A DNA stretch of 64,000 nt from Pseudoclavibacter sp. 13-3 (GTDB lineage: Bacteria > Actinomycetota > Actinomycetes > Actinomycetales > Microbacteriaceae), in the NCBI RefSeq assembly GCF_021168475.1, contig NZ_JAJOZT010000005.1, positions 97,057 through 161,056 on the forward strand, read 5' to 3'. The position numbers were made by a program, and so were the translations under genes. Under the pieces are notes generated by a model. The model was not told the DNA's origin. It ran no database searches and saw only the letters and a list, made by a program, of their open reading frames with translations. This document shows positions 27,697-35,763 of the stretch, in pieces (position 1 is the first letter of the stretch; the number at the start of each line of letters is the position of its first letter).

Positions 27697-28740
27697 CTAC
27701 TCTCCTGCCAGTTTGTTCTGCACGTCGGTGATGAGCGAGTCCATCAGCAGCGGCCCACCAGTCGAGGTCCACCGAGAACCGTCGACGAGGAAGACGTGCT
27801 GCTGCTGATAGACGTTCAGGCTCGTGAAGCCGGGAACGGCCACCGCCTGGCGCAGGGCTTCCTTAGCGGCCTCCTCATCGCTGGCCCCGCCGGCGTCGCT
27901 GTTGTCGACCGACGAGCCGCCGAGCGTGCCGAAGAACATGTAGTCGGCATCGATCTCGCTCAGGTTCTCGAGCGAGACGGGTTCGCTGTGCCCCGCCCCC
28001 TCTCGATTCTGACTCGCCGGCCGCTGCAGGCCCAGGTCGGTCAGGGCCTGCCCGGGCAGCAGCTCCTGAAGAATGAGTGACGCCGTATTGCCCTGCCACC
28101 GCACGATCGAGAACGTCTTGCCGCTGTAGTCGCCCAGCTGCGCCTTGACGTCGTCGACGTGCTCCTCATAGCTCTGCACGACCTTCGCCGCCTCGTCTGC
28201 ACGATTGAGCGCGTCGCCGACGATGCGGAAGTTGTCACGCCAGGATCCGCCGGCGTCTCCTGCGACGACCACCGGGGCAAGCGCCTTGAGCTGTTCGATC
28301 TGCGCATCGTCGTTGATGCTCGTGCCGTCAGTGAGGATCAGGTCGGGCTTGAGCTTGCCGATCTCTTCGAAGTTCGGGTTGGCGACGTTGCCGACGATCG
28401 GCACGCCCGCCGCTCGGTCGCCCAGGTATGACGGGGCGGCCTGGAGCCCTCGCCCCGCAGTGGTGCCTGCTGGCTTCATATCGAGCGCGAGCACACCGTC
28501 CAGGGTCGGCTCGCTGAGGGTCACCACGGTCTGCGGGTCGGCGGGCACGGTCACTGTCGCGCCGGTCGCGTCGGCCACCGTGCGCGTCTGCCCGTCGGAT
28601 GCGGGCTGCGTGCCCGGCGTGGAGGCCACGCCGCAGCCGGTGAGGGTCGCGGCGACGGCGACGCCGATGACACAGCCCACAACCTTGGCGAGGGTCGCTC
28701 GGGGTCGAGTGGCGATGAGACGCATGAACCGCAGAGTCAC
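27697..28740 (-). CDS. Iron-siderophore/heme substrate-binding lipoprotein (FecB/class III)
   Basis: The 347-residue protein has a lipoprotein signal with lipobox LTGC (about residues 35-38), then a class III periplasmic-binding fold. DATGATVTVPADPQTVVTL is the usual N-terminal strand, FEEIGKLKPDLILTDG is the family block of the first lobe, and LENLSEIDADYMFFGT belongs to the second. It should deliver ferric siderophore or heme to the two permeases. GTG 28740 was chosen because AGGAA lies just upstream; ATG 28725 is an alternative. It is the first gene of the operon, and the 242-bp gap to the divergent AraC gene should hold its promoter. Confidence 0.92.
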   Translation of the reverse strand: MTLRFMRLIATRPRATLAKVVGCVIGVAVAATLTGCGVASTPGTQPASDGQTRTVADATGATVTVPADPQTVVTLSEPTLDGVLALDMKPAGTTAGRGLQAAPSYLGDRAAGVPIVGNVANPNFEEIGKLKPDLILTDGTSINDDAQIEQLKALAPVVVAGDAGGSWRDNFRIVGDALNRADEAAKVVQSYEEHVDDVKAQLGDYSGKTFSIVRWQGNTASLILQELLPGQALTDLGLQRPASQNREGAGHSEPVSLENLSEIDADYMFFGTLGGSSVDNSDAGGASDEEAAKEALRQAVAVPGFTSLNVYQQQHVFLVDGSRWTSTGGPLLMDSLITDVQNKLAGE

Positions 28741-28982
28741 AGAATTCCTATCGTCCAGAGTGGCCGAGCACGACGCAGCAGAGCCGAACTGATGTGCACG
28801 ACGAAACACCGCATGAACGTCTAGTCAACGCGGAACGGAACCGTGCGCCAAGCGCATGGGGCGAGGAATCGGCATCCGACACGGGAACCTGCAGCAGAGG
28901 ACATCCTTCACAAGGTCTGATGACACAACGGTGCACCTGTGTAAGGTTGCTGTGAGTTCCGCTGGGACAGGAGGGTGATGTC

Positions 28983-29666
28983 ATGCAGGCGCAGATGCAT
29001 TCTCTGTTCTGGCCCCCGACACAGCCTGTGGAACTGGTCGTCAAGGCGCATCGTTGGAGGGCCACACCCACCCAAGCAGTCTGGATACCCGCAGCGACCA
29101 GATTTCGCGTCGAGCCCAGGGAGCATCCCCCGCTGTTCCGCATCGCCATCTCGGCAGAGCCGTCACACAACGGCGCCGTGCCAGACGCACCCCGAGTGAT
29201 TCCGGTCACCACCGCCCTGCACGATCTCATCCTTGCGTACGTGACGGCACGTTTCCAAGGCGCGCCCGTCGACACCGACGCCATCGTCGCCGTGATCGCG
29301 CAGAACAGCAGACCAGCGGTCAGGCTTGCCCGCCCGTCAAGCCCTGAGGCCCGTGCGCTCGCCCTCTCGATCGAGATGAACCCGGCGAGCACCCCGTCGC
29401 TTCAGGATTGGGCCGCGGAGCGAGGGCTCAGCCCCAGAACGCTGCTCCGTCAGTTCCGTGCGGAGGCCGGCTGCACCGTGAACGAGTATCGGCTGCAGGC
29501 GCGTCTGCGCCTTGGCCTGCAGCTGCTCGACGAAGGCCGCACGCTGACAGAAGTCGCGAACGCGACCGGGTACAGTTCCCCGACCAGCTTTGTCGCGACC
29601 TTCCGCCGGACCTTCGGCGACCGCCCAGAGGCCTACGGCCTCGGAGTGAACGTTCACAGGCTCTGA
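28983..29666 (+). CDS. AraC family transcriptional regulator (adjacent to binding protein)
   Basis: The 227-residue protein ends in an AraC/XylS DNA-binding domain (about 130-222) with two helix-turn-helix units: SLQDWAAERGLSPRTLLRQF and LTEVANATGYSSPTSFVATF. The conserved closing segment is FRRTFGDRPEAYG. The N-terminal ~110 residues resemble a short cupin-like fold (QAVWIPAATRFRVE) as in small AraC regulators. It is transcribed divergently from the substrate-binding protein, so it probably controls the uptake operon; many AraC proteins of this kind sense the siderophore. The start has AGGAGG nine bases upstream. Confidence 0.9.
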   Translation: MQAQMHSLFWPPTQPVELVVKAHRWRATPTQAVWIPAATRFRVEPREHPPLFRIAISAEPSHNGAVPDAPRVIPVTTALHDLILAYVTARFQGAPVDTDAIVAVIAQNSRPAVRLARPSSPEARALALSIEMNPASTPSLQDWAAERGLSPRTLLRQFRAEAGCTVNEYRLQARLRLGLQLLDEGRTLTEVANATGYSSPTSFVATFRRTFGDRPEAYGLGVNVHRL

Positions 29667-29670
29667 GCGC

Positions 29671-29700
29671 TGCTTCTGCTTCTGCTTCTGCTTCTGCTTC
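29671..29700 (+). repeat. Hexanucleotide tandem repeat (TGCTTC)x5
   Basis: Five perfect copies of TGCTTC start 5 bases after the stop codon of the AraC gene. Slippage here would change the 3' untranslated region only, not the protein. Confidence 0.9.
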
Positions 29701-29778
29701 CAGCAGATAGCCGCTGGCCGCCGCTGTTCCGAGTCAGGCTGGTTGTGAAGACCAGAGGAGGGGCCGAGAGACGCAGCA

Positions 29779-29812
29779 GAGGGGCCGAGAGCTCTTCAGC
29801 TCCCGGCCCCTC
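29779..29812. terminator. Hairpin between convergent AraC and surface-protein genes
   Basis: A perfect 9-bp stem (GAGGGGCCG at 29779-29787, CGGCCCCTC at 29804-29812) with an inner AGCTC pairing lies between two convergent genes. It has no clear T run, so it is a probable rather than certain terminator. Confidence 0.6.
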
Positions 29813-29905
29813 CTGTCCGTCAGTCTCGTTCAGAACTTGTCTCTCGTTCAGAACGTATTTGTGCGTTCGCACTCACGTTCTGAGCAGACTGCCGACCTAC
29901 CTGCC

Positions 29906-32900
29906 TCAGACCCGGCGACGCCGCGTCAGGGCGAGTGCACCGGCGCCTGCCACCAGCAGCGCGAGCCCGCCGGCGATGCCGGCGACGCCGGCGCCTGTCT
30001 GCGCAAGCACGCTTGCCGAGGTGGTGCTCTCGGACGTCTCGGATGTCTCCGACGTCTCAGACGTTGCTGCAGCATCGACGTCCTGCTGCGTCAGGGTGAT
30101 CCCGACCCAGCCGAGCAGCGTACCCGCTTCGTTCTGAACGGTGAGACGATGATCGCCTGCGCCGAGAGCGGCAGCGTCAACGCTGATTCGACCGCCAGCG
30201 GCCTGGAACCAGCCCAGCCCCTGCGGCGTCGTGTAACCGTAGACGTAGAGCCAGTCTCCGTCTGCAGCCACCTTGGACACGTCGATGGTCGCCACGGTGC
30301 CGTCCAGAGAGATCAGTGAGATGTCGCCCTGATTCGCAGCGGTCAGCCCGTCAGAGCTGCTGTGCGGAGCGGCCGGAGCAGTGGTCGGTGCCTGCTGACC
30401 CGGATCAACCGGGTCCACCGGATCAACCGGTGATGCTGCCTCGACCGTGACGGTGCGCGTCTTCTCAGCCGTGTTTCCGGCGCTGTCCGCCACCGTGTAC
30501 GTCAGGGTGTACGAGCCCGCTGTCGCGGTATCGACGGTTCCCTCGACCTGCACCTGATCTGTCAGATCACCATCGACGTCATCCGACGCCGACACCCCTT
30601 CGTGGGCGTCGAACTCGTCGCCGACCGTGATCGTCACATCGCCGGGCACGGTCAGCTCCGGAGCCACCGTGTCAGGGTCTGCCTCGTCACCGAGCGTCTC
30701 CGGGTATCCCTGGAAGGGGATAACCGTGGGCTCCGAGACACCTGGAACGTAGGCGGCGGGGGTGAACTCGGCAGGCACAACTGGTTCTGCCGCATCGACG
30801 ACCGTGATCGGGCCGAGCTTGCCGCTGCCGGGAGGATCCAGCAGCGTCCCGTTCGCATCCTTGCTCAGGCTTCCCGAGAGCACCTGAACCTCGAAGGTGT
30901 TCCCCGCGCTGAGGTTCGTCTGGACATTCGAGTTCGACGTGGTCGGCACCGGAATGCTCAGAGTGAAGTCGCCGTTGGCGTTGGCCTGCACGATGCCCTG
31001 CACATTCCGCGCCCGCCAGTCGTCCTGAGTGGCGTTCTCGCCGGTGTTCTCCACCTCGTACGTCGACGTGATGGCGTTCCCCGCTGGAGTGAACACCTTG
31101 AAGCCGATGCGCGCACCCGCGGTGCCTGCCGTGTTCACCCAGTTGGTTCCCGAGAGCTCGATCGTGCCGTCGGCGGTGACTTCGCTCGACCAGCTCACCG
31201 TCCGTATCGCACCCTGGCTGTTCGCGCCGAGCTTGGTCTCGCCCGCCGCCGCGGCGACGGTCGGTGCGGCTGTCGTCTGGAACGTCGCCTTGACACTGAC
31301 CACAGGTGAGCTGTCGAGCAGGTACACCGTGTGCTCACCCGCCGTCGTGGCGTCACCGTTGAGCTTGGCCGTGGGCACTACGATCGTCTCACCGGTGAAG
31401 TTGCCGTTCTCGTCGGCGACGATGCGCCCGCGAGTCGCCTCTGACACGTTCTCGTCCGCGTTCGCACCGATCTGACCGTAGTCATCTCGATCGATCTTGA
31501 CGGCGAGCTGCTGGCCCGGTGCGAAGCCGCTGCCGGAGAGCACCAGCGGCGTCGTCGTGCTGCCGGGCACGACCTCGGTCGTGTTCTGCACGTACACGTG
31601 TGCAGTGGTTGCCCCGGGGGTGATCTTGGTCACGTCATCGGCAGTGATGGCCGTCTGCGCCGCAGTCGCCCCCTTCTGCTCGACGTTGTTCGATCCGACC
31701 TCACCGGTCAGGAAGTCGAGTGCAAAGGGCACCTCGACCTGCGTGTGCGCACCGGCTTTGTCGACGACGTAGGCGCTGCCGTCGGCCACGATGATGTGGT
31801 TGGCCGCCTTGGAAGCGACCTGCACCGTCTCGATGATGCCGTGGCTCAGTCCGTCGACGACGGTGACCGTGCCTTGGTTGAAGTCGGCCACGTAGATCAG
31901 GTGCTTGTCCTGGTCAACGGCTACGGCGAGCGCCTGCGCACCGGTGTTGACTTCGTACTTGAGCGCCCCGGTCTCGAGGTCGTAGGCCTGCAGCGCGAGA
32001 TCGCCGCCACCCTGGTTCGACGTGTAGATCTCACCCAGCGTCGTATCGATCGCCACGTTCGACGACGAGAAGGTCGTGCCCGAGCTGTTCGTCTGCAGAC
32101 CGATGGTCTTCGACAGTTTCTGGGTCGCAAGATCGATCTCGTAGATCTTGTCGAGCTTCATGTCGCTGCTGTAGAGCTTGCCGTTCGCCTCGTCCAGGGC
32201 GAAGCCCATGGTCACGGTGTCGGCACCGGTGTGAATCTCGTTGACCTTCTCATGGGTCTTCGCGTCGTAGACGATCACGCCGGTGTCGTTGCCACCGCCG
32301 CGATTCGCCGCAGAGACGTACACGTATCCACGCGCCTCGTCGACAGCGACTTCGCGAGGATGCGAGAGCTCAGCCGTGACCTCGGTGGTGCCCGCTGCGT
32401 AGGTGGTGGTTCCCTGACCACCCTCCACGTCTTCTGCCGAATCGCGCACACGCGAATTGGCGTCGTAGCTGTTCCACACCTCGTCCAGCGTGTCCAGGCT
32501 GTACGACGACACCTGGTTGTCGCGCGTGTTGGTGACCCAGATCTCACCGTTCACGTCATCAACGTCAATGCCGAACGCGCCCTGGCGCTTGTATCCCGTG
32601 TGGGTGACCTCGCCGCCCGTCTCCAGGGCCTGGTCGTGGTTCAGCACGGGCAGATCGGCGACCGCCTCGACTTCGAGCGTCTCCGGGTTGAGCTTGGCGA
32701 TCGTGCTGGTCATCACGGGAGGTCGGCCGCTTGAGCCTGTGACGTACAGGGCGTCTCGCTTGGACGAGTAGGCAATCTGGTACTGACCTGGAATGCCCTG
32801 CGTCTTCTCCGAGGTGAACGAGATGTCTCGAGTCACCGGAGTCGAGTCCTGCTCTGCCGCAGAGGCCTGGAGAGACCCGCCCAAAGCTCCGCTGACCACG

Positions 32901-32992
32901 AGGGCCACGCCGAGCGTGCACGCACCCGCACGCTGCAGGAGTGATCTCCTGCTGCGTGGCGGCGCGGCGCTCACTACATTGACAGCTGTCAT
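29906..32992 (-). CDS. LAQTG-anchored cell-wall protein with YncE-like beta-propeller and Ig domains
   Basis: The 1028-residue protein has a signal peptide (about 1-46, ending LQASA). A beta-propeller of YncE/NHL type follows (about 50-440), with repeats such as HPREVAVDEARGYVYVSAAN and ALAVAVDQDKHLIYVADFN. Two Ig-like domains (about 465-745), a DUF5011-like domain (about 775-855, GVSASDDVDGDLTDQVQVEG), a PVDPVDPVD linker, a ~88-residue domain shared with the 792-residue protein (about 880-967) and a SETSETSETSES stalk come next. LAQTG near residue 996 precedes a hydrophobic segment and RRRR, the class E sortase pattern of high-GC actinobacteria. Its divergent promoter region has an iron box. 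It is probably an iron-regulated surface receptor; the ligand is unknown and no sortase gene is in the window. Confidence 0.88.
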   Translation of the reverse strand: MTAVNVVSAAPPRSRRSLLQRAGACTLGVALVVSGALGGSLQASAAEQDSTPVTRDISFTSEKTQGIPGQYQIAYSSKRDALYVTGSSGRPPVMTSTIAKLNPETLEVEAVADLPVLNHDQALETGGEVTHTGYKRQGAFGIDVDDVNGEIWVTNTRDNQVSSYSLDTLDEVWNSYDANSRVRDSAEDVEGGQGTTTYAAGTTEVTAELSHPREVAVDEARGYVYVSAANRGGGNDTGVIVYDAKTHEKVNEIHTGADTVTMGFALDEANGKLYSSDMKLDKIYEIDLATQKLSKTIGLQTNSSGTTFSSSNVAIDTTLGEIYTSNQGGGDLALQAYDLETGALKYEVNTGAQALAVAVDQDKHLIYVADFNQGTVTVVDGLSHGIIETVQVASKAANHIIVADGSAYVVDKAGAHTQVEVPFALDFLTGEVGSNNVEQKGATAAQTAITADDVTKITPGATTAHVYVQNTTEVVPGSTTTPLVLSGSGFAPGQQLAVKIDRDDYGQIGANADENVSEATRGRIVADENGNFTGETIVVPTAKLNGDATTAGEHTVYLLDSSPVVSVKATFQTTAAPTVAAAAGETKLGANSQGAIRTVSWSSEVTADGTIELSGTNWVNTAGTAGARIGFKVFTPAGNAITSTYEVENTGENATQDDWRARNVQGIVQANANGDFTLSIPVPTTSNSNVQTNLSAGNTFEVQVLSGSLSKDANGTLLDPPGSGKLGPITVVDAAEPVVPAEFTPAAYVPGVSEPTVIPFQGYPETLGDEADPDTVAPELTVPGDVTITVGDEFDAHEGVSASDDVDGDLTDQVQVEGTVDTATAGSYTLTYTVADSAGNTAEKTRTVTVEAASPVDPVDPVDPGQQAPTTAPAAPHSSSDGLTAANQGDISLISLDGTVATIDVSKVAADGDWLYVYGYTTPQGLGWFQAAGGRISVDAAALGAGDHRLTVQNEAGTLLGWVGITLTQQDVDAAATSETSETSETSESTTSASVLAQTGAGVAGIAGGLALLVAGAGALALTRRRRV

Positions 32993-33042
32993 CTGTACGC
33001 CACTTCCTTTTCAGTGTTCACAATGAGGCATCTTCATCTGTC

Positions 33043-33062
33043 GATAAGGCAGGCCTTGCTAT
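33043..33062. promoter_or_regulatory. Palindrome upstream of the LAQTG protein, possible second regulator site
   Basis: The sequence around AAGGC-AG-GCCTT forms a perfect 5-bp inverted repeat inside TAAGGCAGGCCTTGCTA. It resembles a weak DtxR-type operator and lies in the 120-bp divergent gap, nearer to the surface-protein gene. The match to the iron-box consensus is only partial. Confidence 0.35.
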
Positions 33063-33078
33063 ATTTGTGCGCGGACAC

Positions 33079-33097
33079 ATAGGCAAGGCTCACCTCA
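33079..33097. promoter_or_regulatory. Iron box (DtxR/IdeR/DmdR-type operator)
   Basis: ATAGGCAAGGCTCACCTCA matches the actinobacterial iron-box sequence TTAGGTTAGGCTCACCTAA at 15 of 19 positions by eye. It lies between the divergent LAQTG surface-protein gene and the second AraC gene, 16 bp before the latter's GTG. Iron-loaded regulator bound here would block at least the AraC gene and probably the surface-protein promoter, so both should be expressed under iron limitation. The regulator gene is not in the window. Confidence 0.7.
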
Positions 33098-33112
33098 GAC
33101 AGAGGAAGGACC

Positions 33113-33994
33113 GTGAACAGCATGGCAAAGTCGCCGCAGACTGTGAAGATCGAAGGAACGAATTCCCTGCCGAGAGACGAGCAACATGGCATCGGACACA
33201 GCAAGTTCGTTCAGGAGACACCGCAGCCGGCCGAGCCAGCCGGCACGCTGATGGTCACGAGCCGAGGCACGCACCGCATCTCAATCGGCATGAACGACCA
33301 CCTGCTCACACCAGGCATGGCGCTGTGGATTCCGGCGTCGACGAGGTCGCCGCACGCTCTCGCCGCCAGCACTTCTCACCCCTCGACTCCGGTGCCCGTC
33401 GTGTTCGCAGCGGGAGTCGTGCACCCGGGACCATTTCGACTCCCGACCGGCCCGACCGGCGTGCTGATGAGCTCCGAGATACAGCACGCCGTGCTGCAGC
33501 ACATCTCGCACCGACTGATGCACGGCTGCGATCAGATCGAGCGACTCGGGCTGTGTCTCACTGCCTGCACGCGCACGACCATCGACATCGCGGCCACAAT
33601 TGCCGCCCAGCATCCCCTGCCCACGCATATCCCGCGAGCTCAGACCGAGCAGATCAAGACCGTGGCACGCACGCTGCGTGAGCATCCTGCCGACAATCGA
33701 TCGATCACGAGTTTCGCAGCCGAGATCGGCGTGAGCGCCAAGACCGTGCAACGAGCGTTCAGGAAGGAGCTCGGCATGTCGTTCAGCCACTACCACACCG
33801 TGGCACGGGTGCTCTACGCGCTCGAACGGCTGACACCGCAGAGCGACCTGACCGCCCTCGCCCAGAGCGCAGGCTATCGATCAGTGCAGACGTTCAGCCA
33901 CGCGTTCCGCCAGCACCTCGGCCTCCTGCCCTCAACCGTCCAGCGAACGAGCCACAGTCTGCTGGCTGCCCCGGCACCTGCCCTGCACCGCTGA
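33113..33994 (+). CDS. AraC family transcriptional regulator behind an iron box
   Basis: The 293-residue protein has a cupin-like N-terminal region (LMVTSRGTHRISIGMNDHLLTPGMALWIPA, about 45-80). The C-terminal AraC DNA-binding domain (about 180-278) has helix-turn-helix units SITSFAAEIGVSAKTVQRAF and LTALAQSAGYRSVQTFSHAF. GTG 33113 has GAGG seven bases upstream; ATG 33122 is an alternative. It is divergent from the LAQTG surface protein and shares an iron-box-containing promoter region. Such iron-repressed AraC proteins often activate siderophore or heme uptake genes, so it may act on this locus together with the other AraC regulator. Confidence 0.9.
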   Translation: MNSMAKSPQTVKIEGTNSLPRDEQHGIGHSKFVQETPQPAEPAGTLMVTSRGTHRISIGMNDHLLTPGMALWIPASTRSPHALAASTSHPSTPVPVVFAAGVVHPGPFRLPTGPTGVLMSSEIQHAVLQHISHRLMHGCDQIERLGLCLTACTRTTIDIAATIAAQHPLPTHIPRAQTEQIKTVARTLREHPADNRSITSFAAEIGVSAKTVQRAFRKELGMSFSHYHTVARVLYALERLTPQSDLTALAQSAGYRSVQTFSHAFRQHLGLLPSTVQRTSHSLLAAPAPALHR

Positions 33995-34033
33995 CCGGCC
34001 CGTGCTCCACACGGACTGTCCAGCATCCGCCGA

Positions 34034-34828
34034 CTACCGCAGCGCCAGCAGCTGGTCGTGCAGCACCTCGAGCACCGGCGCCTGCTCTGCGGCGCCGCTG
34101 CCGGGCTTCGTCGCGATCTGGCGCGAGAACGAGTCGATGCGACGGCTCGTGTCACGCAGATCGTAATAGGTCTGCACGATCTCGTCGTAGGCTGCGAGCG
34201 CCTCGTCGTGGTCGGAGAGATCGGGGTAGGCGTCCACGCCGACCGTGAGCGTTTTCGGCAAGCGCGGCTTGAGCTGAGGCTCTTGGTCGGCATGGCCGAT
34301 CAGCAGGCCGACCAGCGGGAAGGTGCGCTTGGGCAGCCTGAGCGCGTCGATGACTTTGCGGGGGTCTCCCCCGATGCTGCCCAAGTAGACGGTGCCGAGC
34401 CCAAGGGATTCAGCGGCCACGACCACGTTCTGCGCCGCAATCAGGATGTCTTCGACGCCTTGCAGAAACAGCGCAGTGCTCTCGAGCGGCTCGAGGCTGG
34501 CCCCCTGCCGCGCACGAATCTGTGCGTTACGGTGCAGATCGACGACGAAGATGAGCAGCTCGCCCCGCGCGCCACCGACGTACGGCTGGCCCGACGACTC
34601 AAAGATGCGCTGCCGCACCTCGGGATCTTTCACTCGGATGATCGTTCGCTGCTGATAGAAGCTGCTGGTCGCCGCCTGCGCCGCGACGTCAAGCAGGCTC
34701 TGCATGGTCGCCTCGTCGATCGGCTCAGCCGTGTACGCGCGGATGCTGCGGTGCGCGAGCTGAGCGGCGATCGTCTCGTTCGGAGCGGGTTCGCGAGATG
34801 TGACGGACTCGGACACTGGTTTCTCCAT
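34034..34828 (-). CDS. NADPH-dependent nitroreductase/flavin reductase (NfsA/FRP type)
   Basis: The 264-residue protein matches the NfsA-like oxygen-insensitive nitroreductases. HRSIRAYTAEPIDEATMQSLL (about 27-47) is the N-terminal FMN-binding block, AAQAATSSFYQQ follows, and AAESLGLGTVYLGSIGGDP (about 139-157) with PLVGLLIGHAD is the characteristic central part. Family members reduce nitroaromatics, quinones or free flavins with NADPH. It sits at the edge of the iron-uptake region, so a ferric or flavin reductase role is conceivable but not shown. Confidence 0.88.
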   Translation of the reverse strand: MEKPVSESVTSREPAPNETIAAQLAHRSIRAYTAEPIDEATMQSLLDVAAQAATSSFYQQRTIIRVKDPEVRQRIFESSGQPYVGGARGELLIFVVDLHRNAQIRARQGASLEPLESTALFLQGVEDILIAAQNVVVAAESLGLGTVYLGSIGGDPRKVIDALRLPKRTFPLVGLLIGHADQEPQLKPRLPKTLTVGVDAYPDLSDHDEALAAYDEIVQTYYDLRDTSRRIDSFSRQIATKPGSGAAEQAPVLEVLHDQLLALR

Positions 34829-35079
34829 TCTGCTGCGGGCACGGAAGATCGTCTGCGTGCGCGCGCAAGCCCGACGGGTCCACCCTGTCTGCAGAGCCTA
34901 CTCGTGAGATCGGCCATCGCTCCACCAGAAGGCGCGACGCTTCACAATCTTCACGACGCTGTTCGGGAACGTGCGGGCGCTTGCCCCATCCTTGTGTAAC
35001 GATTCGATCACTCCCGTGCGCATGTCGCCCCGATTCCCATCACGTTCTCATAGAATTCTGAGAGCACAGGGAGGGTGAT

Positions 35080-35676
35080 ATGGCCAACATCGAGGTGACC
35101 GCAGTCGCACTGGTTCTGCTCATCGTGGCGGGATCGCTCCTCGTTGTCGTCGTCAGCCTGCTGCTGCTCTACGTCGTCGTGCGTGAAGCGGTTCGTGCGG
35201 GCACGCGGACCGCCCTCCGAGAGTACGAGCAGGAGAAGGCGCTGCGACGCGCTCGCATAGAACGAGAGAAGCGCGCCCAAGCGGCCGCCCCCTACCGGCC
35301 GCCCACTGATTCGCGTGCGTCGGCCTCAGCGTCCACAACACCGAAGAGGGCGCCGGCAACCAAGACTCCCGCGGCATCACAGCCGGCAGGCACAGCCACG
35401 ATGTTGTCGCCGAAGACTGCCCTGGGCGAACAAGCCGGAGACGTCGTCGGCCAGACTCGCGCATCTCGCCGCAGTGCCGATACGCACGAGACGCAGCGAT
35501 CACGTTCATGGACATCGTGGTGGTCGCGCAGCACCCGCAACTCCGCGTCTCCGAACACCAAATCGACCGACGTCGTCTCCGACGTCACTCCTGCCCCGTC
35601 TCCAGATGCGTCAGCACAGGTGGTCTCCGCCCAGATCCGCACCGAAGGCGCTGGCCAGTTTCGGCGCGTGAGCTGA
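35080..35676 (+). CDS. Hypothetical protein with one N-terminal membrane segment
   Basis: The 198-residue product begins after a good ribosome site (GGGAGG, five bases before ATG). A strongly hydrophobic segment (about 6-32, VALVLLIVAGSLLVVVVSLL) is followed by a charged helix, RTALREYEQEKALRRARIEREKRAQ, and then ~130 residues rich in Ala, Thr, Ser and Pro without recognisable fold. I recognise no family. The N-terminal ~75 residues look real; the low-complexity rest could be genuine disordered tail or an out-of-frame extension. Confidence 0.55.
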   Translation: MANIEVTAVALVLLIVAGSLLVVVVSLLLLYVVVREAVRAGTRTALREYEQEKALRRARIEREKRAQAAAPYRPPTDSRASASASTTPKRAPATKTPAASQPAGTATMLSPKTALGEQAGDVVGQTRASRRSADTHETQRSRSWTSWWSRSTRNSASPNTKSTDVVSDVTPAPSPDASAQVVSAQIRTEGAGQFRRVS

Positions 35677-35763
35677 GCACACACCTTCTCTCTGAACGTC
35701 GTGACGTCTTCCCATTCAAGAGACGTCAGGTGTCACACCAGACACTGGCAGACGAGAGGGTCG

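Noticed and set aside
29671..29700. Phase-variable contingency repeat within a gene
   Set aside because: The TGCTTC repeat lies after the AraC stop codon, and its unit of six would not shift frame in any case.
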